From NCBI RefSeq assembly GCF_918797505.1, contig NC_092793.1, forward strand, positions 88,548,411 through 88,612,410: a stretch of 64,000 nt of DNA, read 5' to 3'. Of this stretch, positions 43,075 to 50,497 are shown in pieces; within the stretch, counting starts at the first letter, position 1, and every line of letters begins with the position of its first letter. The position numbers and the translations under genes are program-made. The DNA is from Bemisia tabaci (taxonomy: Eukaryota > Arthropoda > Insecta > Hemiptera > Aleyrodidae). The notes below the pieces were generated by a model. The model ran no database searches. It was not told the DNA's origin and saw only the letters and a list, made by a program, of their open reading frames with translations.

Positions 43075-43203
43075 TCTTAAGCAAAAATTTAAAAAAAAAA
43101 AAATAACATGTTTATTTTTTCATTTTTTTTTTATTTTATTTTATTTTTTTTTTTCAAACATTACATCATTTACAAAGAATACAAACATGACATACAATAT
43201 AAA
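43075..43203. terminator. A/T-rich intergenic end of two convergent gene blocks
   Basis: The runs of A (43088-43103) and T (43110-43155) lie between the capsid stop and the stop of the minus-strand gene at 43204. Convergent genes sharing a short AT-rich spacer suggest overlapping polyadenylation signals. ACAAAGAATACAAACATGAC near the right side shows no perfect AATAAA. Confidence 0.4.
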
Positions 43204-43518
43204 TCAAGCTGCAACGTTTGGAACGAGTGCGAATTTATATGTTCTTCCGATCGGGCCTTCGTAGATGAGATCGAAGGATCCAGCGTTGATATCCTGAATT
43301 GCATCGTCCGTCAAACGGTTCGTAATGTGCGAAGGTAGGAAGAGGAGACGATGATGATTCTCGAAGATGATATCGGCGGCAACGGTGATCCCGTACTTGG
43401 TTGGTATTTTGATGAGTTTGTTCATCTTGTAGCGGGCGCTTACAGTCAGCTCTTTAGCGTTGACGATCAAGATTGAATTGTTGAAAACTTCCATGTCGTC
43501 AGTTCTTTCAAGGTACAA
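43204..43518 (-). CDS. Small conserved-looking Maverick protein, 104 aa
   Basis: The protein reads VNAKELTVSARYKMNKLIKI, then PTKYGITVAADIIFENH, then LLFLPSHITNRLTDDAIQDI, then IYEGPIGRTYKF. The layout (TKYG, then strand, LPxxxxxxLTDDxIxxIN, then LxYxG) resembles a recurrent small beta-rich protein of arthropod Mavericks. By size and pattern it could be an OB-fold, single-strand-DNA-binding-like protein; that is a guess to be tested by structure prediction. It is the last gene of the right minus-strand block. Upstream, TATATATAG (about 43545) may be its TATA box. Confidence 0.7.
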   Translation of the reverse strand: MYLERTDDMEVFNNSILIVNAKELTVSARYKMNKLIKIPTKYGITVAADIIFENHHRLLFLPSHITNRLTDDAIQDINAGSFDLIYEGPIGRTYKFALVPNVAA

Positions 43519-43745
43519 ATGATTCCAATTTTCGTGCGCTATATATATTTCGAGTGAAACAAGTTGTTTGCTATATTAAGCACGGATACTTTTCGACTGC
43601 TATATTTCGCTTCGATAATTCGTCTGCGAATGATTCCACTTTTCGTGTGCTACTTATATATGTATTAAGTCGGGTTGATTAGACAATTTGTCTGCTATAT
43701 TAAGCACGGATGATTTCACTTTTCGTCCGCAATATTTCGGTTCGT
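43519..43745. promoter_or_regulatory. Intergenic promoter region with repeated GCTATATTAAGCACGGAT
   Basis: GCTATATTAAGCACGGAT occurs at 43570 and 43694, and ATTCCACTTTTCGT or ATTTCACTTTTCGT words recur near 43634 and 43709. There is no open frame. The position upstream of the minus-strand gene at 43518 suggests promoter or enhancer repeats. Confidence 0.45.
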
Positions 43746-44330
43746 TCAATCTGACTTTCCATCTACTACTCCTTTATTATTATCGGGGTGATTCCTTTGT
43801 TCGTCTGCCACTATAATCTTCTCCTGCCATTGCATGATTTCATCTGTGAAATAATCACGATAATAAGATGCCGACATCCACATACACAATCGGAATGCGT
43901 TCGACATAGCGCAGAATGGATGTACTAAAGGACACGTATATGCTGTCGACCAACGAGCCAATAGTCGCAAGGACGGACAATCTTTAGTATCCAAATTTAC
44001 AACGATACATTTGTCCGGCACGAAACTACTGATGAAATTTCGTTTTTGTTCACCTTTAACATAAAGTACATCGTAGCGGTTCCCGATGCTATTCATTTTT
44101 GAAGTGAATTCATCGTACTCGAGAAACCCGCTTTCCCATTCCAAGTGATGATAATTGCGTGTTAACCAGTTGTTTGTCACAACGTCTTTAGCGCTCAACA
44201 TGCTGCTCGGGAACGGAGGTTTGAATAAATAGAGTTCAGTTTGAGTACACTTCATGTCCACAAGACCAAACTCTTTGACGATGAAATTTCCTTGGCTCCA
44301 AAAACCTTGTACATCGAGACAAGCCATCAT
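43746..44330 (-). CDS. Maverick conserved-looking protein, 194 aa, RNase H-like pattern
   Basis: The protein starts MMACLDVQGFWSQGNFIVKE, then FGLVDMKCTQTELYLFKPPF, NNWLTRNYHHLEWESGFLEY, YDVLYVKGEQKRNFI, IVVNLDTKDCPSLRLLA, and CPLVHPFCAMSNAFRL. The first strand with an Asp, a second strand with Glu, and a later NLDxxDCPS and CxxH...CAxxN block recur in uncharacterised arthropod proteins. The arrangement resembles an RNase H-like nuclease fold with possible metal-binding Cys/His, but catalytic assignment is not certain. A TATAAATAGT word (minus strand, 44412-44421) lies about 80 bp upstream. It follows the polymerase gene. Confidence 0.7.
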   Translation of the reverse strand: MMACLDVQGFWSQGNFIVKEFGLVDMKCTQTELYLFKPPFPSSMLSAKDVVTNNWLTRNYHHLEWESGFLEYDEFTSKMNSIGNRYDVLYVKGEQKRNFISSFVPDKCIVVNLDTKDCPSLRLLARWSTAYTCPLVHPFCAMSNAFRLCMWMSASYYRDYFTDEIMQWQEKIIVADEQRNHPDNNKGVVDGKSD

Positions 44331-44357
44331 TTGTTCGTTCCGTTAGTTGCACTTTTA

Positions 44358-44537
44358 CTATTTTCAAATTCGAGGTTTCTTAACTGACGGTTCTCCAACA
44401 GAATTATTTATACTATTTATACGAGGTTGTTTAACAGCGAGGATGTTCCTATTTTCAAATTCGAGGTTTCTTAACTGACGGTTCTCCAGAATTATCTATA
44501 CTATTTATACGAAGTTGTTTAACAGCGAGGATTTTTC
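44358..44537. repeat. 91-bp tandem duplication of the polymerase 3' end and promoter
   Basis: 44358-44448 and 44449-44537 are near-identical. They contain TTCAAATTCGAGGTTTCTTA, TATACTATTTATACGA and TTTAACAGCGAGGAT. The inner copy encodes the last residues of the polymerase (ending EPSVKKPRI); the outer copy repeats them after the stop and supplies the TATA word for the gene at 44330. Confidence 0.88.
44412..44421 (-). promoter_or_regulatory. TATAAATAGT promoter word for the 194-aa gene
   Basis: On the minus strand the sequence reads TCGTATAAATAGT, like the words at 39771, 49651 and 50101. A second copy at 44510-44519 lies within the polymerase coding sequence, as part of the 91-bp duplication. 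Confidence 0.6.
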
Positions 44538-47500
44538 TCAACTCGGTCTCGGCTCCGCAACTTTCATCCACCATGCAAGGATCTTTGTTGTCACGATGAC
44601 CCCAAGGAACAGTGCTAACACCGTCTTCTAAAATACAACGTTTATCGTCTAAGCCGGAGAGGGTTCTTTTTGTAGTTTCGAAGGAGTATAGTTGGTGTTT
44701 CCGCGCCCCGATCCTGCGCATCGAGGCGGTCATTCTCGATTCAGGATCTTTTAATACTGTGAGAAAATTGGCAAAGTTTAGCGATCTTACCACTGGTGTT
44801 GATATCCCTTTTGCCCTTTTCTCTGTTTCCCCGTCGCTAAAACGATACGCATACATCTTGGGTCGCAGCGCGACAAACTCAGCAATGGGTATTCCACCCG
44901 TTTCATCCTTAAAACTACCCATTACTTTACGGTTTGTCGCGCTGCGACATTGATGACCTTCTGGGAAGTTGGAGGTGTCGTACAAGTGTAGATCTGACAT
45001 CATATCATCGTAGACGTTCGGTGTAGTCAACTCGTAAATGAACGAGTCCGTATCCATATAGAGAAGTTGAACTTGGTCGGGATTGTACTTCTTAAGCATG
45101 TGATTATAGTGGAATTGATACATGTGTACTTTACTCAGATCTAAGATTGAAAAACCAACAATCATTGGTCTGTCTATGACGACCTCTGTTCTCCGTAAAT
45201 GGATTGCTACCAATTCTTCTGCGAAAATCGTGCGATCTACGAAATCGACCCGTGAGATGGCTTTCAATATCTGTCTGCTGTTTGTACCCAATTTAATATT
45301 CTTTCGCTTCAACGGGTTCTCGATAAATTTTCCGTAGCAAGCGTTGCTGCACAGTTTCAGGAGCGTTTGGTGGAACGGATTCGTAGCGTCCCGTCTCAAC
45401 CGGGCGTTCAGCTCGATGAAGGGTGCCAAGAAAGGAGCCTGACGGAATTTGATGGCCCGGTTGACGCGCAGGAGTTTTAATCCTTGACCGAGCGCTTCTT
45501 TCAACATTACATAGTGGATAACATAGTTGTTTTTATTAGCTAGAGTCGTCAATAGTTTCGTACATTTCCCCGCTCCCGATGGTGGTATTTCGTTCTTGCA
45601 CAAGAACGGAAGGTCCTTGTGCAGGTCGTGGAGGTGTTCTGGATATTCAATATCTACATCGAGTATGTACCCGAAAGGAGCGTCGTCGGGATGGTTGATT
45701 ATAGTTTTCGCCAGAGTTAGCAACTCTTCTCCTTCCGGGACCCAAGTGTAGTTATCGTAGGGCAGATGCTTTCTCATGGTGTGTGCGTAAAGTGCCGTCA
45801 CATCCAAGTATTGTATATAGTTCACTGGTTTTTTAGGATCAAACTGATCCGGTATCAAAGGATTGTTTGCAAGAGCGTGCCGTTTCACCACCTGTGTTAT
45901 CCCACCTCGGATCGAGCTCATAATCATGAATACCATATCCATATCATTGAAGAGTTGAATTTTCACATTAGTTATTTTTAGGAATGCGTCGAAAGCGAAA
46001 CCGGGTAGCGTCAGGTAATTGGCACAGTCCAAACTATAATTTTTTATTCCGAAAAGTCGGAACTCCTCAAACACATCGCTGAGGAGGCACACATCGAGTC
46101 GCAAGTAGAAATCTGAATACTCGCCGAGATTACGGAAATTGAAAGTTTGCCAAACTTGGAGAAACCGTTCGTATTCTTCTTCAGAGATGTCCGTTTGAGT
46201 CAGGGTGTTGAAGAAAGCCTCTCGCGGTGGTGGACGCGTCTCGTTCAGCTTGGCCGGATTGTCAACGTAATCGTACGGGAACGGAGCTTTCCGACAAACC
46301 ATATCGAACTCATTGTCTGTGCGAGTGAGTTTCCTCGTGCGAACGAAAGATTCGCGCGGGATCGTCTGAACCAGTTTATCCAACGATGCGGGGAGGAATC
46401 GGAACGAGTCGATGAACTTGATCGAAAACCTGTTTCCCAGATGGACCGTCATACTGATGTAATTTTCCTCCGTGTGTGGTATTATTTCGACGCGATGAGG
46501 ATATTTGTTCAGAGCCAGCACTACCTCGTGGAAATCGTACCTGCTACCATTGTGCAGGACGACTCTAACACATTTCTCATGTCGGAAAATAAGATTGCAA
46601 TTTGAACATAGCGCCTTTCGATAATTGGACCCTGTTTTCCCTCCCGCTCTCTTTTGATGGTCATGATCCCTTACCTTTACGATACCTGGTTGTGAGAAAT
46701 CCACCTCGCAATGTCCACACCTATTTTCCGCTTCAAATGTGGCCCGGTCTTCATGTGTCATTATTATTTTACTCTCTTTGTCATTGTAACTCTCACTGAT
46801 TCTTCCTACCAGAGTGATTATATCGTCCAGAAATTTGATATGTGCCTCTTCGCCACGGTACAGTTTCGGTTCCGTCATTTTAAATTCGGGATCCTCCGTG
46901 ACGAGGAGGTAAGCGTAAGAATTTGAGATGTGCCGCCTATACGCAGACGCTGGATGCTCCGAGTCACCATGAATTTGTTCCAAGTAGGCTTCAAAGTCTG
47001 CATAAATTACATAATTATGTTTTATTTCCTTATGGTGATTTTCGAATTTGAGGTATCGCTCGTCGGGAAATGAAGCTAGGAATGCGTCTTTGTTTACCAA
47101 AGAGCAGAGAACTTTATGTTGATTCAATTCCTCCATCGAGTACTTGTACGTAAAGCATTTCTTGCAGATGTAGATACGACGTTTACATTTTGTCAACTGA
47201 TTACGTACAAGTTGTTCAAAGTTACTGATCCAGCAATAATGGTAACTTAAAGGTACGGGGGTTGAGAGACATAGTAGGTCGGTGTGGTCCTCTCTTTCCG
47301 GGTCGGCAACTTTAATTGGGTAAACTGTATACTTTTTCTTGTTGGACACCAAACTCTCACGGAGTCCAAATACCGAAACCGATACGTTGTTCCTTTTCTC
47401 GAATTTGATAATGTCATCTATGCTCGTGGGTAATCGAACGTCCGAGAAATCGTAACGATCGAACAGATTTAAATATTTTTCCGGACGATATTTATCGTTC

Positions 47501-48507
47501 TCATCCTTCGGGAGGAACTTTCCCAACATTGCGTACAGGAAACAATCGTTTAATGCACCGTTATTTACATTGACAACATTGTTCGTTCGAAACGGAAGCT
47601 TAACGTACGTTCCTCCTCGATGTAACGCGTAATAGCGGTTGATACGTAGCTCCATACCCTGTATCTTCTTCAGCACCCACCCGGATCCGTTCATGTGAAA
47701 ATCGAATGACTCTTTATTGATCTTGGCCCTGAACTTTTCATAATACTCGTCCAGTTCCGTTGACGCGAAAATAGCTTCGTTTTTAGTCTTAAACTTTTTC
47801 AACTGCATTCCTTCCTTGTCCTTATCATCAGCTTTCTCGTACTCGGCGTAAACTAGTATATTAACCTTCAATGCCTCGCCGGTGAGTTCTTCTTTTATTT
47901 TTTTAATTATGAGGTCTTTAGCCGATAGGAGGTACTCATCTATGATGAGATTCTCTGGCTGGAAGTTTGTGATGAAAAATGTTTTCAACCTGCTTTGACA
48001 AGCAGTCTCAACTTGAACAATCGGTACTTTCATCTCGAACAAATTTCTTATGTGACTTGCAGATTCTTCATGTTTTTCTCTTTTATGGTATGATATTTTA
48101 CACGTGTCACAATATTCTTGATCGTTGTTGTCATCGGTAGGTGATGAGGTGGACATCTTTTCAATATGTTCGGGAGATTGCTCATGATTCTCTCCCTCCG
48201 CATAAAACTCATCACAAAGATCACAATGGATGAGCGCGTTGTGCTCCTGTTTAATGTGCGTTTCATCGTTGATACCCTCCTCCTTCTTAATTTGTTCGGC
48301 ACCATGTTCGTGCTTTTCACCTTGTCTATAAAATTCATCACAAATATCACATTGGATGAGCTCCTGTTTAATATTCGTTTCATCGTTGATACCCTCCTCC
48401 TTCTTAATTTGTTCCGCACCATGTTCATGCTTTTCACCTTGTTTATAAAATTCATCACAAATATCACATTGGATGAAAGTTTCAACATTCTGTTCTTGAG
48501 CAGCCAT
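44455..48507 (-). CDS. Maverick family B DNA polymerase (protein-primed type) with N-terminal zinc-finger repeats
   Basis: The 1,350-aa polymerase is expected to replicate the linear element from its ends. Exonuclease motifs: ExoI YADFEAYL (Asp503, Glu505), ExoII LHNGSRYDFH (Asn653, Asp658) and ExoIII YLRLDV (Tyr801, Asp805). Polymerase motifs: A LDVTALYAHT (Asp902), B KLCSNACYGK (1051-1060) and C YMDTDSF (Asp1152, Asp1154). Residues 13-153 hold four C-x2-C-x9-H finger-like repeats; two have the second His at x5. Residues 310-430 (NNGALNDCFLYAML, then SYHYCWISNF) resemble an OTU-like cysteine-protease module found ahead of many arthropod Maverick polymerases. Residues 597-645 form a zinc-binding HNH-like insertion (CGHC...VRDHDH...CSNCN). 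The C-terminus is duplicated just downstream. The frame is fully open. Confidence 0.95.
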   Translation of the reverse strand: MAAQEQNVETFIQCDICDEFYKQGEKHEHGAEQIKKEEGINDETNIKQELIQCDICDEFYRQGEKHEHGAEQIKKEEGINDETHIKQEHNALIHCDLCDEFYAEGENHEQSPEHIEKMSTSSPTDDNNDQEYCDTCKISYHKREKHEESASHIRNLFEMKVPIVQVETACQSRLKTFFITNFQPENLIIDEYLLSAKDLIIKKIKEELTGEALKVNILVYAEYEKADDKDKEGMQLKKFKTKNEAIFASTELDEYYEKFRAKINKESFDFHMNGSGWVLKKIQGMELRINRYYALHRGGTYVKLPFRTNNVVNVNNGALNDCFLYAMLGKFLPKDENDKYRPEKYLNLFDRYDFSDVRLPTSIDDIIKFEKRNNVSVSVFGLRESLVSNKKKYTVYPIKVADPEREDHTDLLCLSTPVPLSYHYCWISNFEQLVRNQLTKCKRRIYICKKCFTYKYSMEELNQHKVLCSLVNKDAFLASFPDERYLKFENHHKEIKHNYVIYADFEAYLEQIHGDSEHPASAYRRHISNSYAYLLVTEDPEFKMTEPKLYRGEEAHIKFLDDIITLVGRISESYNDKESKIIMTHEDRATFEAENRCGHCEVDFSQPGIVKVRDHDHQKRAGGKTGSNYRKALCSNCNLIFRHEKCVRVVLHNGSRYDFHEVVLALNKYPHRVEIIPHTEENYISMTVHLGNRFSIKFIDSFRFLPASLDKLVQTIPRESFVRTRKLTRTDNEFDMVCRKAPFPYDYVDNPAKLNETRPPPREAFFNTLTQTDISEEEYERFLQVWQTFNFRNLGEYSDFYLRLDVCLLSDVFEEFRLFGIKNYSLDCANYLTLPGFAFDAFLKITNVKIQLFNDMDMVFMIMSSIRGGITQVVKRHALANNPLIPDQFDPKKPVNYIQYLDVTALYAHTMRKHLPYDNYTWVPEGEELLTLAKTIINHPDDAPFGYILDVDIEYPEHLHDLHKDLPFLCKNEIPPSGAGKCTKLLTTLANKNNYVIHYVMLKEALGQGLKLLRVNRAIKFRQAPFLAPFIELNARLRRDATNPFHQTLLKLCSNACYGKFIENPLKRKNIKLGTNSRQILKAISRVDFVDRTIFAEELVAIHLRRTEVVIDRPMIVGFSILDLSKVHMYQFHYNHMLKKYNPDQVQLLYMDTDSFIYELTTPNVYDDMMSDLHLYDTSNFPEGHQCRSATNRKVMGSFKDETGGIPIAEFVALRPKMYAYRFSDGETEKRAKGISTPVVRSLNFANFLTVLKDPESRMTASMRRIGARKHQLYSFETTKRTLSGLDDKRCILEDGVSTVPWGHRDNKDPCMVDESCGAETELRKILAVKQLRINSIDNSGEPSVKKPRI

Positions 48508-48866
48508 GATAAAGATACTATTTTAAGCTCAAAGTCTTCCGAGTCGGTCAGAAAAGAAAACTTGCACTTTCTTTACGTTTGCTAGATTCTGTTCACTGAA
48601 AAGATTTCAGAGCGAACAAGTGAATACTATTTTAAGCTCAAAGTTTTATACTATTATAAGCTCGAGATTTTCTGATTTCGTCAGAACAGAAAATCAACAC
48701 TATTTTCTCGTTTGTAAGATTCTGTTCTCTGAAAAGATTTCAGAGTGAATACTATTATAAGCTCGAGGGTTTCCAATATCATCAAAAGTGAGACTGACGA
48801 GTTTTCTACGCGGAGGTAAATATAAATAGTTTCCTCACCGAGCGGAAAGAAACTGTAGACTCATGA

Positions 48867-49165
48867 TTTACCTCAAAGTAAATATAGTAGTATTTGTTAA
48901 TCACCAAACTCGGTTTCACTCGGGCAAACTGTGTAGTCATAAATCGTAACATAAATTACACTTTTATGTAGAGTTATAATTTACCGCGGAGTAAATATAG
49001 TAGTATTTGATAATCACCAAACTCGGTTTCACTCGGACAAACTATGTCGTCATAAGTCGTAACATAAATTACACTTTTATGTAGAGTTATAATTTACCAC
49101 GGAGTAAATATAGTAGTATTTGATAATCACCAAACTCGGTTTCACTCGGACAAACTATGTCGTCA
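48867..49165. repeat. 113-bp tandem repeat, about 2.7 units
   Basis: GTAAATATAGTAGTATTTG occurs at 48878, 48991 and 49104. Each is followed by AATCACCAAACTCGGTTTCA and CTCGGxCAAACT. ACATAAATTACACTTTTATG separates units. Confidence 0.9.
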
Positions 49166-49305
49166 TAATTTGTCCAACTCGATTAGGTCGGTTACGTTAG
49201 CACTGGACACTGGGGACGCTGGCGGCGAAACTATTATCCACGAAGGCGAAGACAAAATGATTCCCCTACCTACTGCGCTTGACTTTTTATAAGAGTCTTA
49301 TCGCA

Positions 49306-49495
49306 CTCTGGCTGATGCAACATTCTCGCCTCTTGCAAGTGAAAGTTGCATCAGCCAGAGGGGTTCGAGTAGCTGATGCAAGAGGCGAGAACGTTGCATC
49401 AGCCAGAGTGGTTCGAGTAGCTGATGCAAGAGGCGAGAACGTTGCATCAGCCAGAGTGGTTCGAGTAGCTGATGCAAGAGGCGAGAAAGTTGCAT
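49306..49495. repeat. 48-bp tandem repeat with an inverted leader
   Basis: Units start at 49345, 49393 and 49441 (GTTGCATCAGCCAGAG, then GTTCGAGTAGCTGATGCAAG, then AGGCGAGAA). The preceding 49306-49337 is the reverse complement of the unit junction, so the block can form a cruciform. Open frames here on both strands arise from the periodicity. Confidence 0.88.
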
Positions 49496-49650
49496 CATTG
49501 TTATCCACCACTTAAGTGCCTCTACCTCGATAACGCCCACTCTTCACCTGTCACTGTTGAGTCCTAACTGTGTAGTCATAATTTGTAGTCGCAATATAAA
49601 ACTACGCTTTCATACAAGTGGGAAAATTATCAATGCGAGTCGGGGGAACG

Positions 49651-49660
49651 TATAAATAGT
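49651..49660 (+). promoter_or_regulatory. TATAAATAGT promoter word
   Basis: CGTATAAATAGT lies 56 bp before the ATG at 49707, the spacing expected for a TATA box plus a short leader. The upstream in-frame ATG at 49659 overlaps the box and so cannot be the start. Confidence 0.65.
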
Positions 49661-49706
49661 GTCGAGGAAGTGTGATCGATCATTTCAAAACAAGAACTCG
49701 TCAAGT

Positions 49707-50087
49707 ATGGACGCTCCAACCCTCAAATCACAATCGATCAGAGCGATGAACACCTTGGATATGGTATATGAGGCTCTCACTTTCAAATTTACAGGAATAC
49801 GAGCAGAGCTTTTGAACAAGTTTGCCCGACTCCTTTTTCCTGACAAGTTATTCCACCATCTCAAACTCAGCTCAATAGACACTTCCGATCCCGTCGGGTG
49901 TTACGGCTTAGTTGAGATAACGGAAAGATTTTGCCTTCTCCTAGAACGTGTCGCAGACGAGCACGAAATAATTTACTTCCTAAAGCAGGGGTACAAGAAA
50001 GTAGACGAAGAGGACTGGAAGATAGGTAGACTGTTAAGTGCAATTCGCGTAGTATTATACACAAGAGAGAGAGGAGAGCGGGTCTAG
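49707..50087 (+). CDS. Maverick accessory protein, 126 aa, helical, unknown
   Basis: I do not recognise this protein. Starting MDAPTLKSQSIRAMNTLDMV, it reads IRAELLNKFARLLFPDKLFH, YGLVEITERFCLLLERVADE, HEIIYFLKQGYKKVDEEDW, and KIGRLLSAIRVVLY, an almost entirely helical, amphipathic layout of about six helices. There is no signal peptide, no cysteine cluster and no enzyme motif. Such small helical bundles in viruses are often host-modulating adaptors (death-fold or Bcl-2-like), but nothing here proves that. I chose this start over the ATG 48 bp upstream because that one lies in the TATA box. It is one of two genes at the right end with their own promoters. Confidence 0.7.
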   Translation: MDAPTLKSQSIRAMNTLDMVYEALTFKFTGIRAELLNKFARLLFPDKLFHHLKLSSIDTSDPVGCYGLVEITERFCLLLERVADEHEIIYFLKQGYKKVDEEDWKIGRLLSAIRVVLYTRERGERV

Positions 50088-50100
50088 CAGTTGGATTTCG

Positions 50101-50110
50101 TATAAATAGT
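50101..50110 (+). promoter_or_regulatory. TATAAATAGT promoter word with TCAGT initiator
   Basis: CGTATAAATAGT is followed 20-25 bp later by TCTCAGTATC, containing TCAGT, the arthropod initiator consensus. The ATG of the membrane-protein gene is at 50146. Confidence 0.7.
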
Positions 50111-50145
50111 ATGCATTCTCTTCTCAGTATCGCAAGGAAGAAATC

Positions 50146-50478
50146 ATGATTGATAAAATAATTCTCATCACCATCATCATTGCTGTTGTTGGAGTGAAAT
50201 CCTCACTGGTGGAAAACTCATCCGAAGCAAACATCACAATGTGCCCTGTCTGTCCGGAAATCAAATGCGCACCCTCTACCTTGACGGACGTTCTTCTATT
50301 CATCTTGAGTTTACTGGCGCTCATTTGCTCCGCTCCGTACCTGTACTCCAAGTACCTTTCATCCGACTGCAAGTTCCGTTTCATCAGGATGGCCCGGAAA
50401 AATAACAACCGGAAAGTCGATGACATAAGTGTAGATTTAAAGTTCGGAGAAGGAGAAGGATCCGATGTTTGTGGTTGA
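50146..50478 (+). CDS. Maverick small single-pass membrane protein, 110 aa
   Basis: I do not recognise the family. Residues 4-17 (KIILITIIIAVVGV) look like a signal peptide or signal anchor. Then comes a short ectodomain with two N-glycosylation sequons (Asn24, Asn29) and three cysteines (MCPVCPEIKC). A transmembrane segment follows at about 47-67 (TDVLLFILSLLALICSAPYL), then a basic stretch (FRFIRMARKNNNRK) and an acidic tail. A type I topology with a cytoplasmic tail is predicted. Possible roles are envelope or membrane protein, viroporin-like peptide, or modulator of a host receptor; all are inference. It is the last gene before the right terminal repeat, with its own TATA box and initiator. 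Confidence 0.75.
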   Translation: MIDKIILITIIIAVVGVKSSLVENSSEANITMCPVCPEIKCAPSTLTDVLLFILSLLALICSAPYLYSKYLSSDCKFRFIRMARKNNNRKVDDISVDLKFGEGEGSDVCG

Positions 50479-50497
50479 CAACCCTCACGTTTTTAGT

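Larger units (their letters stand above)
48508..49650. promoter_or_regulatory. Repeat-rich control region upstream of the polymerase
   Basis: Over 1.1 kb without a convincing gene. It contains four TACTATTxTAAGCTCxA words (48517, 48625, 48649, 48750) whose minus-strand reading gives TATA-like boxes towards the polymerase. A plus-strand TATAAATAGT is at 48821. Three copies of a 113-bp repeat and three of a 48-bp repeat follow. An enhancer, an early promoter cluster or an origin are possible roles. Confidence 0.5.

Noticed and set aside
49279..49540. Open frames on both strands in the 48-bp array (Val-Ala-Ser-Ala-Arg type repeats)
   Set aside because: They come from a period divisible by three; both strands are open, so there is no evidence for a gene.
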